Positions 52,468 through 62,488 are shown, numbered from the stretch's first letter. The stretch: 64,000 nucleotides of DNA from Bacillus sp. V5-8f (GCF_002863565.1 NZ_PGUW01000011.1:124001-188000), one strand, 5' to 3'. A program made the numbers and translations. The notes: generated from the letters alone by a model not told the origin.

Positions 52468-53850
52468 ATGAAAAAGCCTTTTATTTCGCTAGCGCTCGCT
52501 TCATCACTAACATTCAGCGCCGTCGGGACCCATGCCGTTTTCGCTCAGCCCGCCGAAGTAAGCCAGAAACAGACTGTCCATCCACAGGATAGGAAAGTCA
52601 TTAATAATATTAATGTGAATAATATCTATAATACAATCGAATATCTATCAAAAACGCCGCGGGTGGCAGGTACAGAATCGGAATATAACGCAGTGCAATA
52701 TATTAAGAAGCAATTTGAATCATATGGATATGAAACCGAAATCCAGCCATTCACGTTTGAAGCATATACACCTCCAAATACGGTCAAATTGACGGTTGAC
52801 GGTTATGAGGGGGAGCTCAATCCAACCTCATTCACATATACGGTAAACGGCAATGTTTGGGGTGAACTGGTGGATGCCGGGTTAGGCACACAAGATGCAC
52901 TTCAAAATAAGAATCTAACAGGAAAAATCGCTCTTATTCAACGTGGCCAAATCACTTTTGCTGAAAAAATATTAAACGCAAAAGCAAAAGGGGCGATAGG
53001 TGTTATTATTTATAACAATTCAGAGGGCGTGATTAACGGTACTCTTGGCGAGAATAACGAATATGTACCGGCCGTGGCGGTAACGAATGCTGAAGGGGAG
53101 GCCCTTGCTGCCAAATTAGGTAGTACTGCTACAATTACAATTGACGGAGCCAGTGTCGACAATAAAACCTCCCATAATGTAATTGCAACGAAACAACCTA
53201 CAAACAAAAAGAAGGCAAATAGCAATATTATCGTGCTAGGCTCACACCATGATTCCGTAGCGGCGGCGCCTGGTGCAAATGATGATGCATCGGGGACAGC
53301 CATGACATTGGAGCTTGCCCGGGTGTTTAAAGAGCTCCCTACCGATACGGAAATCCGCTTCATCACGTTTGGTGCCGAAGAAGTGGGCCTTCTTGGTTCG
53401 GAACATTATGTTAATAACCTTTCAGAGGATGAAATTGATCGTACCATCGCCAATTTTAACCTTGATATGGTCGGCAGCAAGGATGCAGGAGACCTGGTGT
53501 TGATGACGCATGATGGACAGCCTAACCTTGTAACGGAGCTGGCACAAGCGTCCAGTACCCGTTTGAATGGAACACCGACACCTTATGAAGAGGGCGGGCG
53601 AAGCGATCATGTTCCATTCGGGGAAGCTGGAATTCCGGCTGCATTATTTATCCATGATCCTGCTGAGCCATGGTATCACACTCCAGAGGATACCATTGAT
53701 AAAATAAGCAAAGAAAAACTCCAGGATGTCGCTGAAATCGTAGGTACAGCCATGTATGAAAGTGCCCGTTTTGACAATCAAGGGCCAAAAGAGAAAAAAC
53801 AAAAACAACCAAAGGCACCACACTTATACTATGAAGAAGAAATAGAATAA
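52468..53850 (+). CDS. ywaD: Secreted M28 zinc aminopeptidase with PA domain (YwaD-like)
   Basis: 460 residues. Sec signal peptide (about 1-30, ending SAVGTHAVFA), a PA insert (about 135-235, GKIALIQRGQITFAEK) and the M28 peptidase core with zinc ligands in GSHHDSVAAAPGANDDASG, FGAEEVGLLGSEH, NLDMVG and GGRSDHVPF. It has a Lys/Pro-rich tail. B. subtilis YwaD is an extracellular leucine/arginine-type aminopeptidase of this architecture. AAAGGAGG precedes the ATG. Confidence 0.9.
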   Translation: MKKPFISLALASSLTFSAVGTHAVFAQPAEVSQKQTVHPQDRKVINNINVNNIYNTIEYLSKTPRVAGTESEYNAVQYIKKQFESYGYETEIQPFTFEAYTPPNTVKLTVDGYEGELNPTSFTYTVNGNVWGELVDAGLGTQDALQNKNLTGKIALIQRGQITFAEKILNAKAKGAIGVIIYNNSEGVINGTLGENNEYVPAVAVTNAEGEALAAKLGSTATITIDGASVDNKTSHNVIATKQPTNKKKANSNIIVLGSHHDSVAAAPGANDDASGTAMTLELARVFKELPTDTEIRFITFGAEEVGLLGSEHYVNNLSEDEIDRTIANFNLDMVGSKDAGDLVLMTHDGQPNLVTELAQASSTRLNGTPTPYEEGGRSDHVPFGEAGIPAALFIHDPAEPWYHTPEDTIDKISKEKLQDVAEIVGTAMYESARFDNQGPKEKKQKQPKAPHLYYEEEIE

Positions 53851-53855
53851 AAGAA

Positions 53856-53899
53856 GGGGTCAGTCCCCCACCACTTTAAAGCAGTGGGGGACTGACCCC
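53856..53899. repeat. GGGGTC-family repeat, copy 5 (hairpin form)
   Basis: GGGGTCAGTCCCCCAC pairs with GTGGGGGACTGACCCC around a short loop with CTTTAAAGC. It begins six bases after the peptidase stop codon and probably acts as its terminator. Confidence 0.87.
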
Positions 53900-53941
53900 A
53901 ATTTTGGTATAATAAAAAGAAAACCTGTTTAGGAGAACGGA

Positions 53942-54322
53942 ATGATCAGTAGAATCAAGGCATGGGCAAGACGTCTAAAGAAACAATTATTCACCCTTTA
54001 TTTTTCATATAAAGATCCCAGGGTTCCCTGGTATACAAAATTATTTACTGTTTGTGTAGTGGCTTATGCATTCAGTCCTGTTGACTTGATACCGGATTTT
54101 ATTCCAATCCTGGGTTATCTGGACGATATCATTATCGTGCCACTGGGAATCACGATTGCATTACGTTTAATACCGGAGAATGTTATTAGTGACTGTTCAG
54201 AAAAAGCTTCGGAACTAATGAAAAAGGGAAAGCCTAAGAATTGGATTGTAGGGTCTTTGATTATTCTAATTTGGTGTCTGATTATAGTTTGGGCATTACT
54301 AGAGCTACGCCGCTTTTTTTAG
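53942..54322 (+). CDS. DUF1232 (YkvA-like) protein, second copy
   Basis: 126 residues. DUF1232 core VAYAFSPVDLIPDFIPILGY then LDDIIIVPLGITIAL, plus a C-terminal membrane helix (about 100-118). TTAGGAGA precedes the ATG. It shares the core with the gene at 27134 but has a longer basic start and the extra helix. Function unknown. Its 3' end meets the SDR pseudogene. Confidence 0.85.
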   Translation: MISRIKAWARRLKKQLFTLYFSYKDPRVPWYTKLFTVCVVAYAFSPVDLIPDFIPILGYLDDIIIVPLGITIALRLIPENVISDCSEKASELMKKGKPKNWIVGSLIILIWCLIIVWALLELRRFF

Positions 54323-54324
54323 AT

Positions 54325-54830
54325 ATGTTTCTACGAGCCAGATATAGTCCGCCGTTCGGATGGAGTACCTGGCCAGACATATAGCTGGAATCATCTGATG
54401 CTAAAAAGACATATCTTGTTGCCACCTCAAATGGCTGGCCTGCCGTGCAAATTGCTGGCACATAGCTTCCTCCCGCAGGTCTCCCGGAACCAACAAACAT
54501 TCTCTGCCCAGCTGTTCAATCCTGCTTTTTGTTTCATTTGCATCCTCGTGCTCATTAAGATAATTAATGACAACATGAGCGCCTTCTTTCGCAAAAGCGT
54601 AGGCAACCGCCCGCCCTATGCCGCTATCCCCGCCTGTAATAATCGCTACTTTATCCTTTAATTTGCCGCTTCCTGTAACATTCGGATTTTCGGAAAAGGG
54701 CTTGGGAACCATAACGTGTTCTAGTCCAGGGTGCCTGTTCTGAGGCTGGGCAGGAAAAGCAATCTGAACCTCCTTGCATTTTGTCTCCTTACCTAGATAC
54801 TTATAGACTGGGTACGTCCAGTTTCACCTC
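54325..54830 (-). pseudogene. SDR-family oxidoreductase remnant (YhdF-like)
   Basis: The minus strand encodes YPVYKYLGKETKCKEV, then HVMVPKPFSENPNVTGSGKL, the NAD-binding [17 protein letters not shown], and LVPGDLREEAMCQQF. It then jumps to the C terminus (YVFLASDDSSYMSGQVLHP). The middle third, including the Tyr-x3-Lys active site, has been deleted and the frame changes at the junction. The start codon region is also shifted. It is related to the SDR domain at 47648. Confidence 0.8.
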
Positions 54831-55034
54831 TCTAGATGAATTATAACAATCAGACAGAATTGTTCATTCAATTAATTACCTAAACGTTATGAAAGATATA
54901 TTCTTTGACGCATTGATACATTCCTCATTAGCTTGTTCTTTATAGTCAATTGTAAGTGCCGCAAACTGTCGTACAAATTCTTAGGAGAACAAAAATAAGG
55001 ACCTGAATCTCAGATCCTTGCAGAACTGCCTTAT

Positions 55035-57308
55035 TTAACTTTGTAACGTTTTATTTAAAATGCTCAGCAAAATTTGAATATCAATAGGCTTTGTTACGTA
55101 ATCTGTAAAACCCTTGTCGATTGTTTTCTTAATATCATCTGGCATGGCATTTGCACTTAAAGCAATGATGGGTACACCTGCGATGTTTTTACTTTTCTTC
55201 AGAGAATCAAAAACTTCTTCGCCATTCATATCTGGAAGGTTTAGATCTAGTAAGATAATATCTACATGTTGTTCGTTTGCTAATCTTAAACCTTCAATAC
55301 CAGAACGGCCCACTATTAATGAAAAAGCAGGGTCTGATGCTAACACGCGGTCCAGTAGGTGAATGTTTGATTCATTATCCTCAATATATAAAACTCGTTT
55401 ACGTGCAGTGCTACTTGGTTGAGAATGTGTATGTTCCAACATGAGCTTTTCGTGATGTACTCCAAGTGGTATTTCGATGCCTAATTCAAACCAGAAATCA
55501 CTACCTTTTCCGACAACGCTTGATACACCGACTTCACCACCCATTAACTTTATGAATTGCTTCACCAGGGAAAGCCCAATTCCAGCTCCTTGTTCTGCCG
55601 TTCCGTCAATTCTATGAAACGGTAAAAATATATTGTTATATTCATCTTGAGGAATACCAATGCCATTGTCCGTTATATGAACAATAAGCTTGTTGGATAA
55701 TGTTTGAATTGTTATTGCCACTTCACCATTGACCCGGTTGTATTTGATAGCATTTGTGAGAAGGTTCAATAATACCTGCTTCAAACGAAGCGGATCTGCG
55801 TATACAAAGATCTTGTTTTCATCATCAACCTGTTTATTTATTGTAATATTTTTACTCATCGCCTGTGGTTGAATACTTTTTATGCTTTCAGTAAGAACAC
55901 TATTGAAATTTATAACTTCTGATTTTAGCTTTAATTTTCCTGAATCAATTCTGGATAAATCAAGAACCTCATCAATGAGATGTAATAGGTGTTTACCTCC
56001 ATTTATTATTTCTTGTATAAAATCCAATTGTTCATCGGTTAAGGATTCATCCATTTCCAGTAATTGTGCAAATCCAAGTACACCATTCAGCGGAGTACGC
56101 AGTTCGTGACTCATTTTAGCCAGGAAATCAGACTTTGCCGTGTTTGCTCTTTCTGCTTCTTCCTTAGCTCTGGTAAGGGCCTTTTCCATTTTCTTTCGTT
56201 CTGTTATATCGGTGAATTCAAATATATTGCCGCTAAATTTGTCCTGCATATTAAATGGTATATAGCTGGATTCGAAAGTGTACCCGTTCTTGGTCTCCAT
56301 TTCTTTTGTAATTTTTACTCTTTCTTCAACCGTAAGGCTATCCAGTTCAATTTTGGTAGTGTTTGTTTTTTCTTTCCACAAGTCATAAAATTGTCTGGCA
56401 TGTTTACCGATATAAAAGTCTATTTCTTCCTCCAGTTCAAGCATTTTATGGATCTTTTTGTTAACTAAGGTTACCCTTCCCTCATGGTCAGTGGCAACGA
56501 CACCACTTTCCAAATTATCAAGAAGTGTCTTTTGAAAAGCATAAGATTCTCTCAATTCCATTTCTTGTTCCTTCTCAATGGTGATTTCGAAGAATGATAC
56601 TAGAGCTTTCGTTTCCCCAGATAAATTTAAAGGATTTGAATTTAATCTGAACCATCTCAGTTTCCCGTTCCGCTGTATGGAGGCTATTACGCCCAGTACC
56701 GTTTTTCCGGTTTTGATGGTTACGAACCCGGGCCAGTTTGCATAATCCAATGTAGAGCCATCTTCATTAAAGAACTCTATCCCATATTGGGCAGCAGAGG
56801 CTTCATCGTAAAAACCTGTTGTAAGCCCGGTTAATTTTTCTACATTATCGTTTAACGTAGTGATTTTCCCACTCTTATCTACGATCAAGATTGCTTCTGT
56901 CATATTTGTTACTACTGAACGGTACATTAATTCCCTATGCCTAATCTCCTCCTGTTGAACTTTTTGGTCCGATATATTGATGGATGTTGCAATAACCTCC
57001 ACTACTTCTCCATTTTCTATTAAAGGTCTAAGGGTGGTTAAATAATAAACCCCATAGATAAAGGTTTCATATTGCAGGAATTCACCTTTCCATGCTTTCT
57101 CGAAAAACTCTGTTTTAGCTTTAGCGATATCTTCTGGATAAAAGTCGTAAATTTCTCGTCCGATGACATCATTGGGCGTCAGTCCCAACCTATAAAGTAA
57201 TTCACCTTCACACATGGTATGTATGAAAGAATTACCGAGTTTTTTTACTTTAAAAATCATTCCTGTATTGCTTAGGTCTAATTGCGAAATGTAATGGGAA
57301 TAAGGCAT
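55035..57308 (-). CDS. Hybrid sensor histidine kinase / response regulator with PAS domains
   Basis: 757 residues, apparently cytoplasmic (no membrane helix). About three PAS domains (1-120, 125-245, 255-375), a HisKA domain with His401 in KMSHELRTPLNGV, HATPase_c (GAGIGLSLVKQF) and a C-terminal receiver with Asp688 in ILLDLNLPDMNG. AGGAGATAAAG precedes the ATG. Hybrid kinases are uncommon in Bacillus and need a separate phosphotransfer protein, which is not encoded nearby. Signal and output unknown. Confidence 0.9.
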   Translation of the reverse strand: MPYSHYISQLDLSNTGMIFKVKKLGNSFIHTMCEGELLYRLGLTPNDVIGREIYDFYPEDIAKAKTEFFEKAWKGEFLQYETFIYGVYYLTTLRPLIENGEVVEVIATSINISDQKVQQEEIRHRELMYRSVVTNMTEAILIVDKSGKITTLNDNVEKLTGLTTGFYDEASAAQYGIEFFNEDGSTLDYANWPGFVTIKTGKTVLGVIASIQRNGKLRWFRLNSNPLNLSGETKALVSFFEITIEKEQEMELRESYAFQKTLLDNLESGVVATDHEGRVTLVNKKIHKMLELEEEIDFYIGKHARQFYDLWKEKTNTTKIELDSLTVEERVKITKEMETKNGYTFESSYIPFNMQDKFSGNIFEFTDITERKKMEKALTRAKEEAERANTAKSDFLAKMSHELRTPLNGVLGFAQLLEMDESLTDEQLDFIQEIINGGKHLLHLIDEVLDLSRIDSGKLKLKSEVINFNSVLTESIKSIQPQAMSKNITINKQVDDENKIFVYADPLRLKQVLLNLLTNAIKYNRVNGEVAITIQTLSNKLIVHITDNGIGIPQDEYNNIFLPFHRIDGTAEQGAGIGLSLVKQFIKLMGGEVGVSSVVGKGSDFWFELGIEIPLGVHHEKLMLEHTHSQPSSTARKRVLYIEDNESNIHLLDRVLASDPAFSLIVGRSGIEGLRLANEQHVDIILLDLNLPDMNGEEVFDSLKKSKNIAGVPIIALSANAMPDDIKKTIDKGFTDYVTKPIDIQILLSILNKTLQS

Positions 57309-57607
57309 CTTTATCTCCTCACAATATATCTAAAAAGTAAAATGTACTTAACAGAAGCGAATGACAACTCTAACTCTTTCATTATAAACAAATACATAAA
57401 TGAGTTTATTTGGTATTATTTTGAAATTGGTATAGATGTTATTGGAATTTCCCGTAAGCAAAATACTTTCAAACCATACAAATTTAATCAAAATAAATAT
57501 CTTCTATGTATTATCGGCTCACGTCATTCCATTATGAAAAACGGGTCGTGAAATTACCTTGCGTTTCATAAAGATTAATACACCGATATCATATTACGGA
57601 GGACACT
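57309..57607. other. Gene-free region
   Basis: About 300 AT-rich bases between divergent genes. No supported gene, terminator or recognised operator. Confidence 0.4.
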
Positions 57608-58666
57608 ATGGAACATAATCGATTCTTAAAGGCTAGGCCCTATCTCACCACCCGAAAGTTAAGTCCGGAGAATCAAGAATCCCCAGTACATTTTATCAAT
57701 GCAACAACATATCCCCATGACTATTTCTATAGGCGAAATCATTTTCCATACCCGGAACTTATATCGACATCTTTAACAATCGCAGGGCTTGTAGAAAAAC
57801 CAACGAGCATCTCGCTTGAACAAATTCGCAGTTTACCGTCTAATCGGCTAAAGGTAGTCCTAGAATGTGCAGGAGATAAAAGAAATCTGTTTGAACCAAA
57901 AGTATATGGGGAGCAATGGGAAAAAGGTGCCATTAGCCAGGGGTACTGGAGAGGTGTACCATTAGGAGTTTTGCTTGAATACACTGGTCTCATAACAGGG
58001 GCAAAGGAAGTCGTGTTTGAAGCACACGATTATGGAAAACGGAAGGGTCTAGATCAAATTATTCCTTTCGCCAGAAGCCTGCCTCTGGAAAAAGCCTTGC
58101 ATACTGATACACTGGTTGCTTATGAATATAACGATAAACCGATTCCTTTTAAGCATGGTTTTCCTTTCAGGCTAATTGTCCCCCAGTGGTATGCAATGGC
58201 GTCTGTGAAATGGGTCAAATCAATTACGGTAATTGATAAGCAATTTACAGGCCCGTTCCAGGCAATTGATTATGTCTACTATCCTAAGAAGGAAGAGGAT
58301 ACTGGCAAATTCCCTGTAACATCGTTAAATGTAAATTCGACAATTCAACAGCCATTAAATATGGAGATTTTAAACACCGGTAAGCATCTTATAAGGGGCA
58401 TTGCCCTCACAGGACAAGGCAGGATCAGAAAGGTTGAAATCAGCTTTAATCGGGGAAAGACATGGACCCCAGCTATAGTGGAATCTGGTGAACAATATGC
58501 TTGGGTACGCTGGAAATACCTGTGGGAAGTACAGGAAAAAGGTGAATATACCATCTCATCTAGGGCCACGGATACATCCGGACGAACACAGCCGGTCACC
58601 TCGTATTGGAACAGAAAAGGCTACGGATATAATGCAGTGGATATGATAAAAATGAAGGTAGAGTGA
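57608..58666 (+). CDS. Sulfite oxidase-family molybdopterin oxidoreductase
   Basis: 352 residues. Molybdopterin domain (about 25-225) with the molybdenum-ligand Cys87 in VVLECAGDKRN, followed by a Mo-co dimerisation domain (about 235-345, starting LNVNSTIQQP, with KVEISFNRGKTW). No haem domain, no signal peptide and no twin-arginine motif, so it is probably cytoplasmic. ACGGAGG precedes the ATG. Sulfite is the family substrate but related enzymes act on other S- or N-oxides. Confidence 0.88.
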   Translation: MEHNRFLKARPYLTTRKLSPENQESPVHFINATTYPHDYFYRRNHFPYPELISTSLTIAGLVEKPTSISLEQIRSLPSNRLKVVLECAGDKRNLFEPKVYGEQWEKGAISQGYWRGVPLGVLLEYTGLITGAKEVVFEAHDYGKRKGLDQIIPFARSLPLEKALHTDTLVAYEYNDKPIPFKHGFPFRLIVPQWYAMASVKWVKSITVIDKQFTGPFQAIDYVYYPKKEEDTGKFPVTSLNVNSTIQQPLNMEILNTGKHLIRGIALTGQGRIRKVEISFNRGKTWTPAIVESGEQYAWVRWKYLWEVQEKGEYTISSRATDTSGRTQPVTSYWNRKGYGYNAVDMIKMKVE

Positions 58667-58752
58667 ATATTTTAAATATTTTCAAAAAATATCCCCCTCA
58701 CTCCTTATTCAGGTTATAATAAAAGCATTATCAGTAAAGGTGGAAGCTTACG

Positions 58753-60027
58753 TTGACAAGGATTCACTATGGGTGGGTTATCCTTGGGATAACCTTTTTT
58801 TCAATTATTGTCGCCGGAATTATCCGTTCTTCTTCAGGTGTATTTCTTGTACCGTTTGAAGAGGAATTCGGTTGGGACCGGGCGTTTATTTCCTTATCAT
58901 TCGCTATAAGTCTAGTGATCTACGGTTTTTCCGGTCCCTTTATAGCTGCAATGTTTGAAAACGTAGGAGTTAAAAAAATGATGCTGCTTGCCATGTCGGT
59001 GCTGATGCTCGGTATCGGATTTACCTTTTTTATGGAATATTCCTGGCAATTGATCCTGATTTGGGGCATTATTTTCGGTTTGGGTTCCAGCGTATTTTTA
59101 ACCGTCCTTAGCACTTATGTGGCTAATCGCTGGTTCGAAAAAAGAAGGGGCTTGGTAATAGGCATTCTCACGGCAAGTACGGCTACCGGCCAGTTGATAT
59201 TTCTGCCTGTTCTTGCGTCGATCATTGAGAAATCTTCCTGGCGATGGGCAATGGGGCTAATCCTTGCTCTAAGCATTGTTATGATACCATTGATATTGGT
59301 ATTTATGAAAAACCATCCAAAAGAGATAGGGCTTACGCGTTATGGCCAGATGTCGGCTGAAACGGAAGCAGCAGCTTTCCAAAAGAAGAACCCTATCCAT
59401 AACGCGTTTACAGTCCTGAAAGAGGCTGTAAAGGTAAAGCAGTTTTGGCTCCTTGCAGGTAGTTTTTTTATTTGCGGGTTGTCGACGAGCGGCTTGATTG
59501 GCACGCATTTTATCCCTTTTTGTATCAGCTTCGGGATTCCTGAAGTGACCGCAGCCGGGTTAATTGCTTTTATGGGGATTTTTGATTTAATTGGGACAAC
59601 GTTGTCAGGGTGGTTGTCGGACAGATACGACAATCGCTGGCTATTGTTTGGGTACTATGGGTTTCGGGGACTTTCCCTGCTATTGCTTCCATTTGCCCTG
59701 GCTGAAAACTCAACTTTCTTTTTAATCGTATTTGCCATTTTTTTCGGTTTGGACTGGATTGCAACAGTACCCCCGACAATCAATCTCGCCACTCAGGCGT
59801 TTGGAATAGAAAAAAGCGGCATTGTCTATGGATGGATTTTTGCAGCCCACCAGGCCGGGGCAGGAGTGGCAGCGTTTGGTGGCGGGCTCATTTATACGAT
59901 TTGGAATTCATACCAGCTGGCTTTTATATTAGCAGGCGTTTTTTGCTTGCTCGGTGGCGCGTTTGTTTTAGGGATTAAAAAAAATCCAGGAATTGCAGGT
60001 GAACTGCCAAAAGAACAAGCGCTATAA
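58753..60027 (+). CDS. MFS transporter, monocarboxylate/oxalate-formate-like group
   Basis: 424 residues, 12 membrane helices. It starts RIHYGWVILGITFF, typical of the OFA/monocarboxylate-like MFS group, and carries the loop ANRWFEKRRGLVIGI after helix 4. The TTG start follows AAAGGTGG. It is 86 bases after the sulfite-oxidase-family gene and on the same strand, so co-expression is possible. It probably moves an organic anion; the substrate is unknown. Confidence 0.87.
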   Translation: MTRIHYGWVILGITFFSIIVAGIIRSSSGVFLVPFEEEFGWDRAFISLSFAISLVIYGFSGPFIAAMFENVGVKKMMLLAMSVLMLGIGFTFFMEYSWQLILIWGIIFGLGSSVFLTVLSTYVANRWFEKRRGLVIGILTASTATGQLIFLPVLASIIEKSSWRWAMGLILALSIVMIPLILVFMKNHPKEIGLTRYGQMSAETEAAAFQKKNPIHNAFTVLKEAVKVKQFWLLAGSFFICGLSTSGLIGTHFIPFCISFGIPEVTAAGLIAFMGIFDLIGTTLSGWLSDRYDNRWLLFGYYGFRGLSLLLLPFALAENSTFFLIVFAIFFGLDWIATVPPTINLATQAFGIEKSGIVYGWIFAAHQAGAGVAAFGGGLIYTIWNSYQLAFILAGVFCLLGGAFVLGIKKNPGIAGELPKEQAL

Positions 60028-60034
60028 TTAAACA

Positions 60035-60075
60035 AAAAGCTGTGCAGGATATAGAATCCACACAGCTTTCTTTCT
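60035..60075 (+). terminator. Rho-independent terminator
   Basis: AAAGCTGTG (60036-60044) pairs with CACAGCTTT (60061-60069), with an inner GGAT/ATCC, followed by CTTTCT. Confidence 0.75.
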
Positions 60076-60227
60076 AAATGAATATACGGAAAGTAGTGTA
60101 AAAGGTCCTTTTTATTTTCCGTAAAATTCACTATATTTTAACTATACATATCTTGCTAAAGTACTAGAAGGGCTATAAACCTAATGGCTTATAAAATAGT
60201 CAAATTTGTAAAAGAAAGGAATATAGT

Positions 60228-60686
60228 ATGGACGGGAATTTTTTTGCTGACTATAAGAAGTTTATTGTACTGCCTGAAGAAGAAGTTAGTAAAGAAGAAT
60301 ATAATCCAAAGGATTATGCCTCATATTATATTCTTACAATATCACTTTATGATTCCCTGATCTCAAGCTGGAGAGAGGCTACAAAACACGAAATAGACAT
60401 AGAAAAAAGTATTGAAACCGTATTGGAAGAGTTCAATCAAAGACAAAAAAAAGCATACCATCTCCAATTGCTGGAACTTGGCGATACGAAGCCTTATTTT
60501 ATTTTGGCCCTGTCCTGTAAATCAAAATTTGAGGATGGGGAGACGGATGCACGTATTTTCTATTTTATAGACAAGATGATTTCGAATTCCTTTTATGTCG
60601 GCCAAAGCTGGTACAAGCTGATCGGAGAAAAAGGCAGAGTGGAACGGAAACTGTTTTGTTATTCGTTTAGAGAATATCCTAAATAA
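60228..60686 (+). CDS. Conserved-looking protein of unknown function
   Basis: 152 residues, soluble and mixed alpha/beta, with no signal peptide. Possible features are a helical centre (EIDIEKSIETVLEEFNQ) and a beta-rich C-terminal half (YFILALSCKS, ARIFYFIDKM). AAAGGAAT precedes the ATG. I do not recognise the family. It is monocistronic and convergent with the CAP-domain gene. Confidence 0.7.
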   Translation: MDGNFFADYKKFIVLPEEEVSKEEYNPKDYASYYILTISLYDSLISSWREATKHEIDIEKSIETVLEEFNQRQKKAYHLQLLELGDTKPYFILALSCKSKFEDGETDARIFYFIDKMISNSFYVGQSWYKLIGEKGRVERKLFCYSFREYPK

Positions 60687-60705
60687 ACGGGAAATGAGAA
60701 TAAAA

Positions 60706-60732
60706 ATGCTGTGTCCAATATGAACACAGCAT
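60706..60732. terminator. Convergent terminator
   Basis: ATGCTGTGT pairs with ACACAGCAT around an 8-nt loop. T/A tracts flank it on the left, so it is strongest for the minus-strand gene. Confidence 0.7.
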
Positions 60733-60740
60733 AGACTCTA

Positions 60741-61889
60741 TTATTTCGCATAAAAATTTTCTGTATAATAAGGGCGGGAGTTGGAATCGAAGGCGACCCC
60801 GACTCCCAACAGTTCAAAGTCTTTTTGCAGGATATTTTTTCTATGCCCCATGGAGTTCATCAAGCCTTCGTGGGCAAAGACCGAACTAAATTGGCCGGTT
60901 GCAAGGTTTTCACCGGCAGTCATAAACCTTACCCCATCGTCCTCCATGCGGTCAAATGGAGATTCTCCTTCAAGATTGGTATGGCTAAAATACTGGTTTT
61001 TTGCCATATCGGCACTGTGCTTGCGCGCTGTTTCTCTTACATGGGAATCCCAATTGAGAATGCTAAGATTATGGTTAACTCTTGTAGCGTTTGTTAAGTC
61101 GAATAATTGATATTCAAACCCTTCCATGAGGGCTGGGCTGCCCGGTGAATAAAAGTCCCTCTTGTTATTCTCGAGATCCTCGCTAATCATTTGAATGGAG
61201 GTTACTGTGTTCTTTTGGTGCTTATCATAAAAAATGGTGGTATAAGTACCATCGATTCGAAATACATCATAATCCCTGTCTTCTTCAAATTGATAGTAGG
61301 CCATACCCTTGCGGATTTTCGCCAAAGGTTCGCCTAGCTGTGAAAGAACTGTTTCTTTAGGCGTGCCTCTTTTGATTCCTTTCGTGGATGCGATGAGGTC
61401 CTGGTTTGTATACAACCCTGCTACTTTATTATTCTTATCATAAGCAACCATGAAGAAGTGCTGGTAGTTTTTGTGATAAGTACTCCACCTGACTCCGTAC
61501 TCATTAACGGATGAACGTTTAGGGGCACCGGTTTTCTTTTCTACCTCAGCCTTTGTGTCACCAAGCCCTATATTGTACACTGTGAACACATCTTCTGTCG
61601 GTGTGGCAAGGTTTGGCCTTTCAAGTCTTTGCGACTCAACTTCCTGTTCCTCCTTAGGAAGTTGTTCAATCGCACTATCTATTTGTCCCACAAGCTGAAC
61701 GAAACCATCTCGCAATGTATGAACTGCGTCCTCGAATTCCTGGCTTTGGGTAACGGATGTAATCTTAGATTCTATATTTTCTATAGATTGTTGAAGGTCC
61801 GTGTTATTGGCTGGTTTTCCAAATTCAGACCAGGAAACATAAATGACAAACGATAATAATAGTAAAAGAAATAACCGCCTCAGGCTCAT
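60741..61889 (-). CDS. ylbC: CAP-domain protein with CAP-associated N-terminal domain (YlbC-like)
   Basis: 382 residues. An N-terminal signal anchor (about 5-20) and a helical spacer are followed by a CAP_assoc_N domain (about 105-240, GLGDTKAEVEKKTGAPKRS) and a C-terminal CAP/SCP domain (about 255-378). The latter has NATRVNHNLSILNWD, HSADMAKNQYFSHTN and GENLATGQ. B. subtilis YlbC has the same layout. It is probably at the outer membrane face. CAP proteins have no agreed reaction. Confidence 0.87.
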   Translation of the reverse strand: MSLRRLFLLLLLSFVIYVSWSEFGKPANNTDLQQSIENIESKITSVTQSQEFEDAVHTLRDGFVQLVGQIDSAIEQLPKEEQEVESQRLERPNLATPTEDVFTVYNIGLGDTKAEVEKKTGAPKRSSVNEYGVRWSTYHKNYQHFFMVAYDKNNKVAGLYTNQDLIASTKGIKRGTPKETVLSQLGEPLAKIRKGMAYYQFEEDRDYDVFRIDGTYTTIFYDKHQKNTVTSIQMISEDLENNKRDFYSPGSPALMEGFEYQLFDLTNATRVNHNLSILNWDSHVRETARKHSADMAKNQYFSHTNLEGESPFDRMEDDGVRFMTAGENLATGQFSSVFAHEGLMNSMGHRKNILQKDFELLGVGVAFDSNSRPYYTENFYAK

Positions 61890-62031
61890 CTCCTCCGTTT
61901 CTACTCATATTCTACCCAAAATTGGGGGAATATAAAAAGTATATGTCTTCTCTAAGCTGCTGTATGTTCCCGCTTTTACCTTCCATTTTTGTAAAAAAAA
62001 TTTGTGAATCGATAGAAAAAGATATTCCCAC

Positions 62032-62166
62032 CTGACTGCTCTAGCCCAGCCATCAGAGGAGATGGGAGAGATGGCAGCGAGAATGCTGTTTCAAATCCTG
62101 GAAAATGATTAGATGGTAGAAGGCCGGTTTATAACGGATGGTATTGTTGAAAGAATGCGGGTATAA
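62032..62166 (+). pseudogene. LacI-family regulator remnant
   Basis: The plus strand reads LTALAQPSEEMGEMAARML, FQILEND, a TAG stop, then MVEGRFITDGIVERMRV and TAA. This is the C-terminal end of a LacI-family sugar regulator. The rest of the gene is missing. It lies upstream of a GH13 glucosidase, so it was probably that gene's former local regulator. Confidence 0.7.
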
Positions 62167-62488
62167 AGGAAAGTGACAACATTTTTTATGTGCGCATTTA
62201 CGTAATTTGCGAAATTAGTAGTGTTTATGCCGTTTCCAATTCTTATGCTTCCATTGGTTAATCAAACAAGTGCGGTTCGCCTCTTATATAATGGCTCTTG
62301 CTCCGATGAACATTGCCTATATTTCATCCAGAAATGAATCATCAGAGGGGTTATGAAGGGGTCGATTTAAAAAGCAAGGATAGGAAAAGATTGTTTATAA
62401 AATGTACAAGAGAAATTATCTGAAACAATTGCCTTTCCAGTGGCACCTGGAATAAATTGTACTATACCATACGATCGGAGTGAGAGGG
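62167..62488. other. Gene-free region before the GH13 gene
   Basis: No intact gene. The region must hold the promoter of the glucosidase gene, but no clear -35/-10 pair or cre site was found. The sequence may include further eroded coding sequence. Confidence 0.4.

Noticed and set aside
15055-53899. GGGGTC repeats as a CRISPR array
   Set aside because: Copies are kilobases apart, palindromic and without spacers or cas genes.
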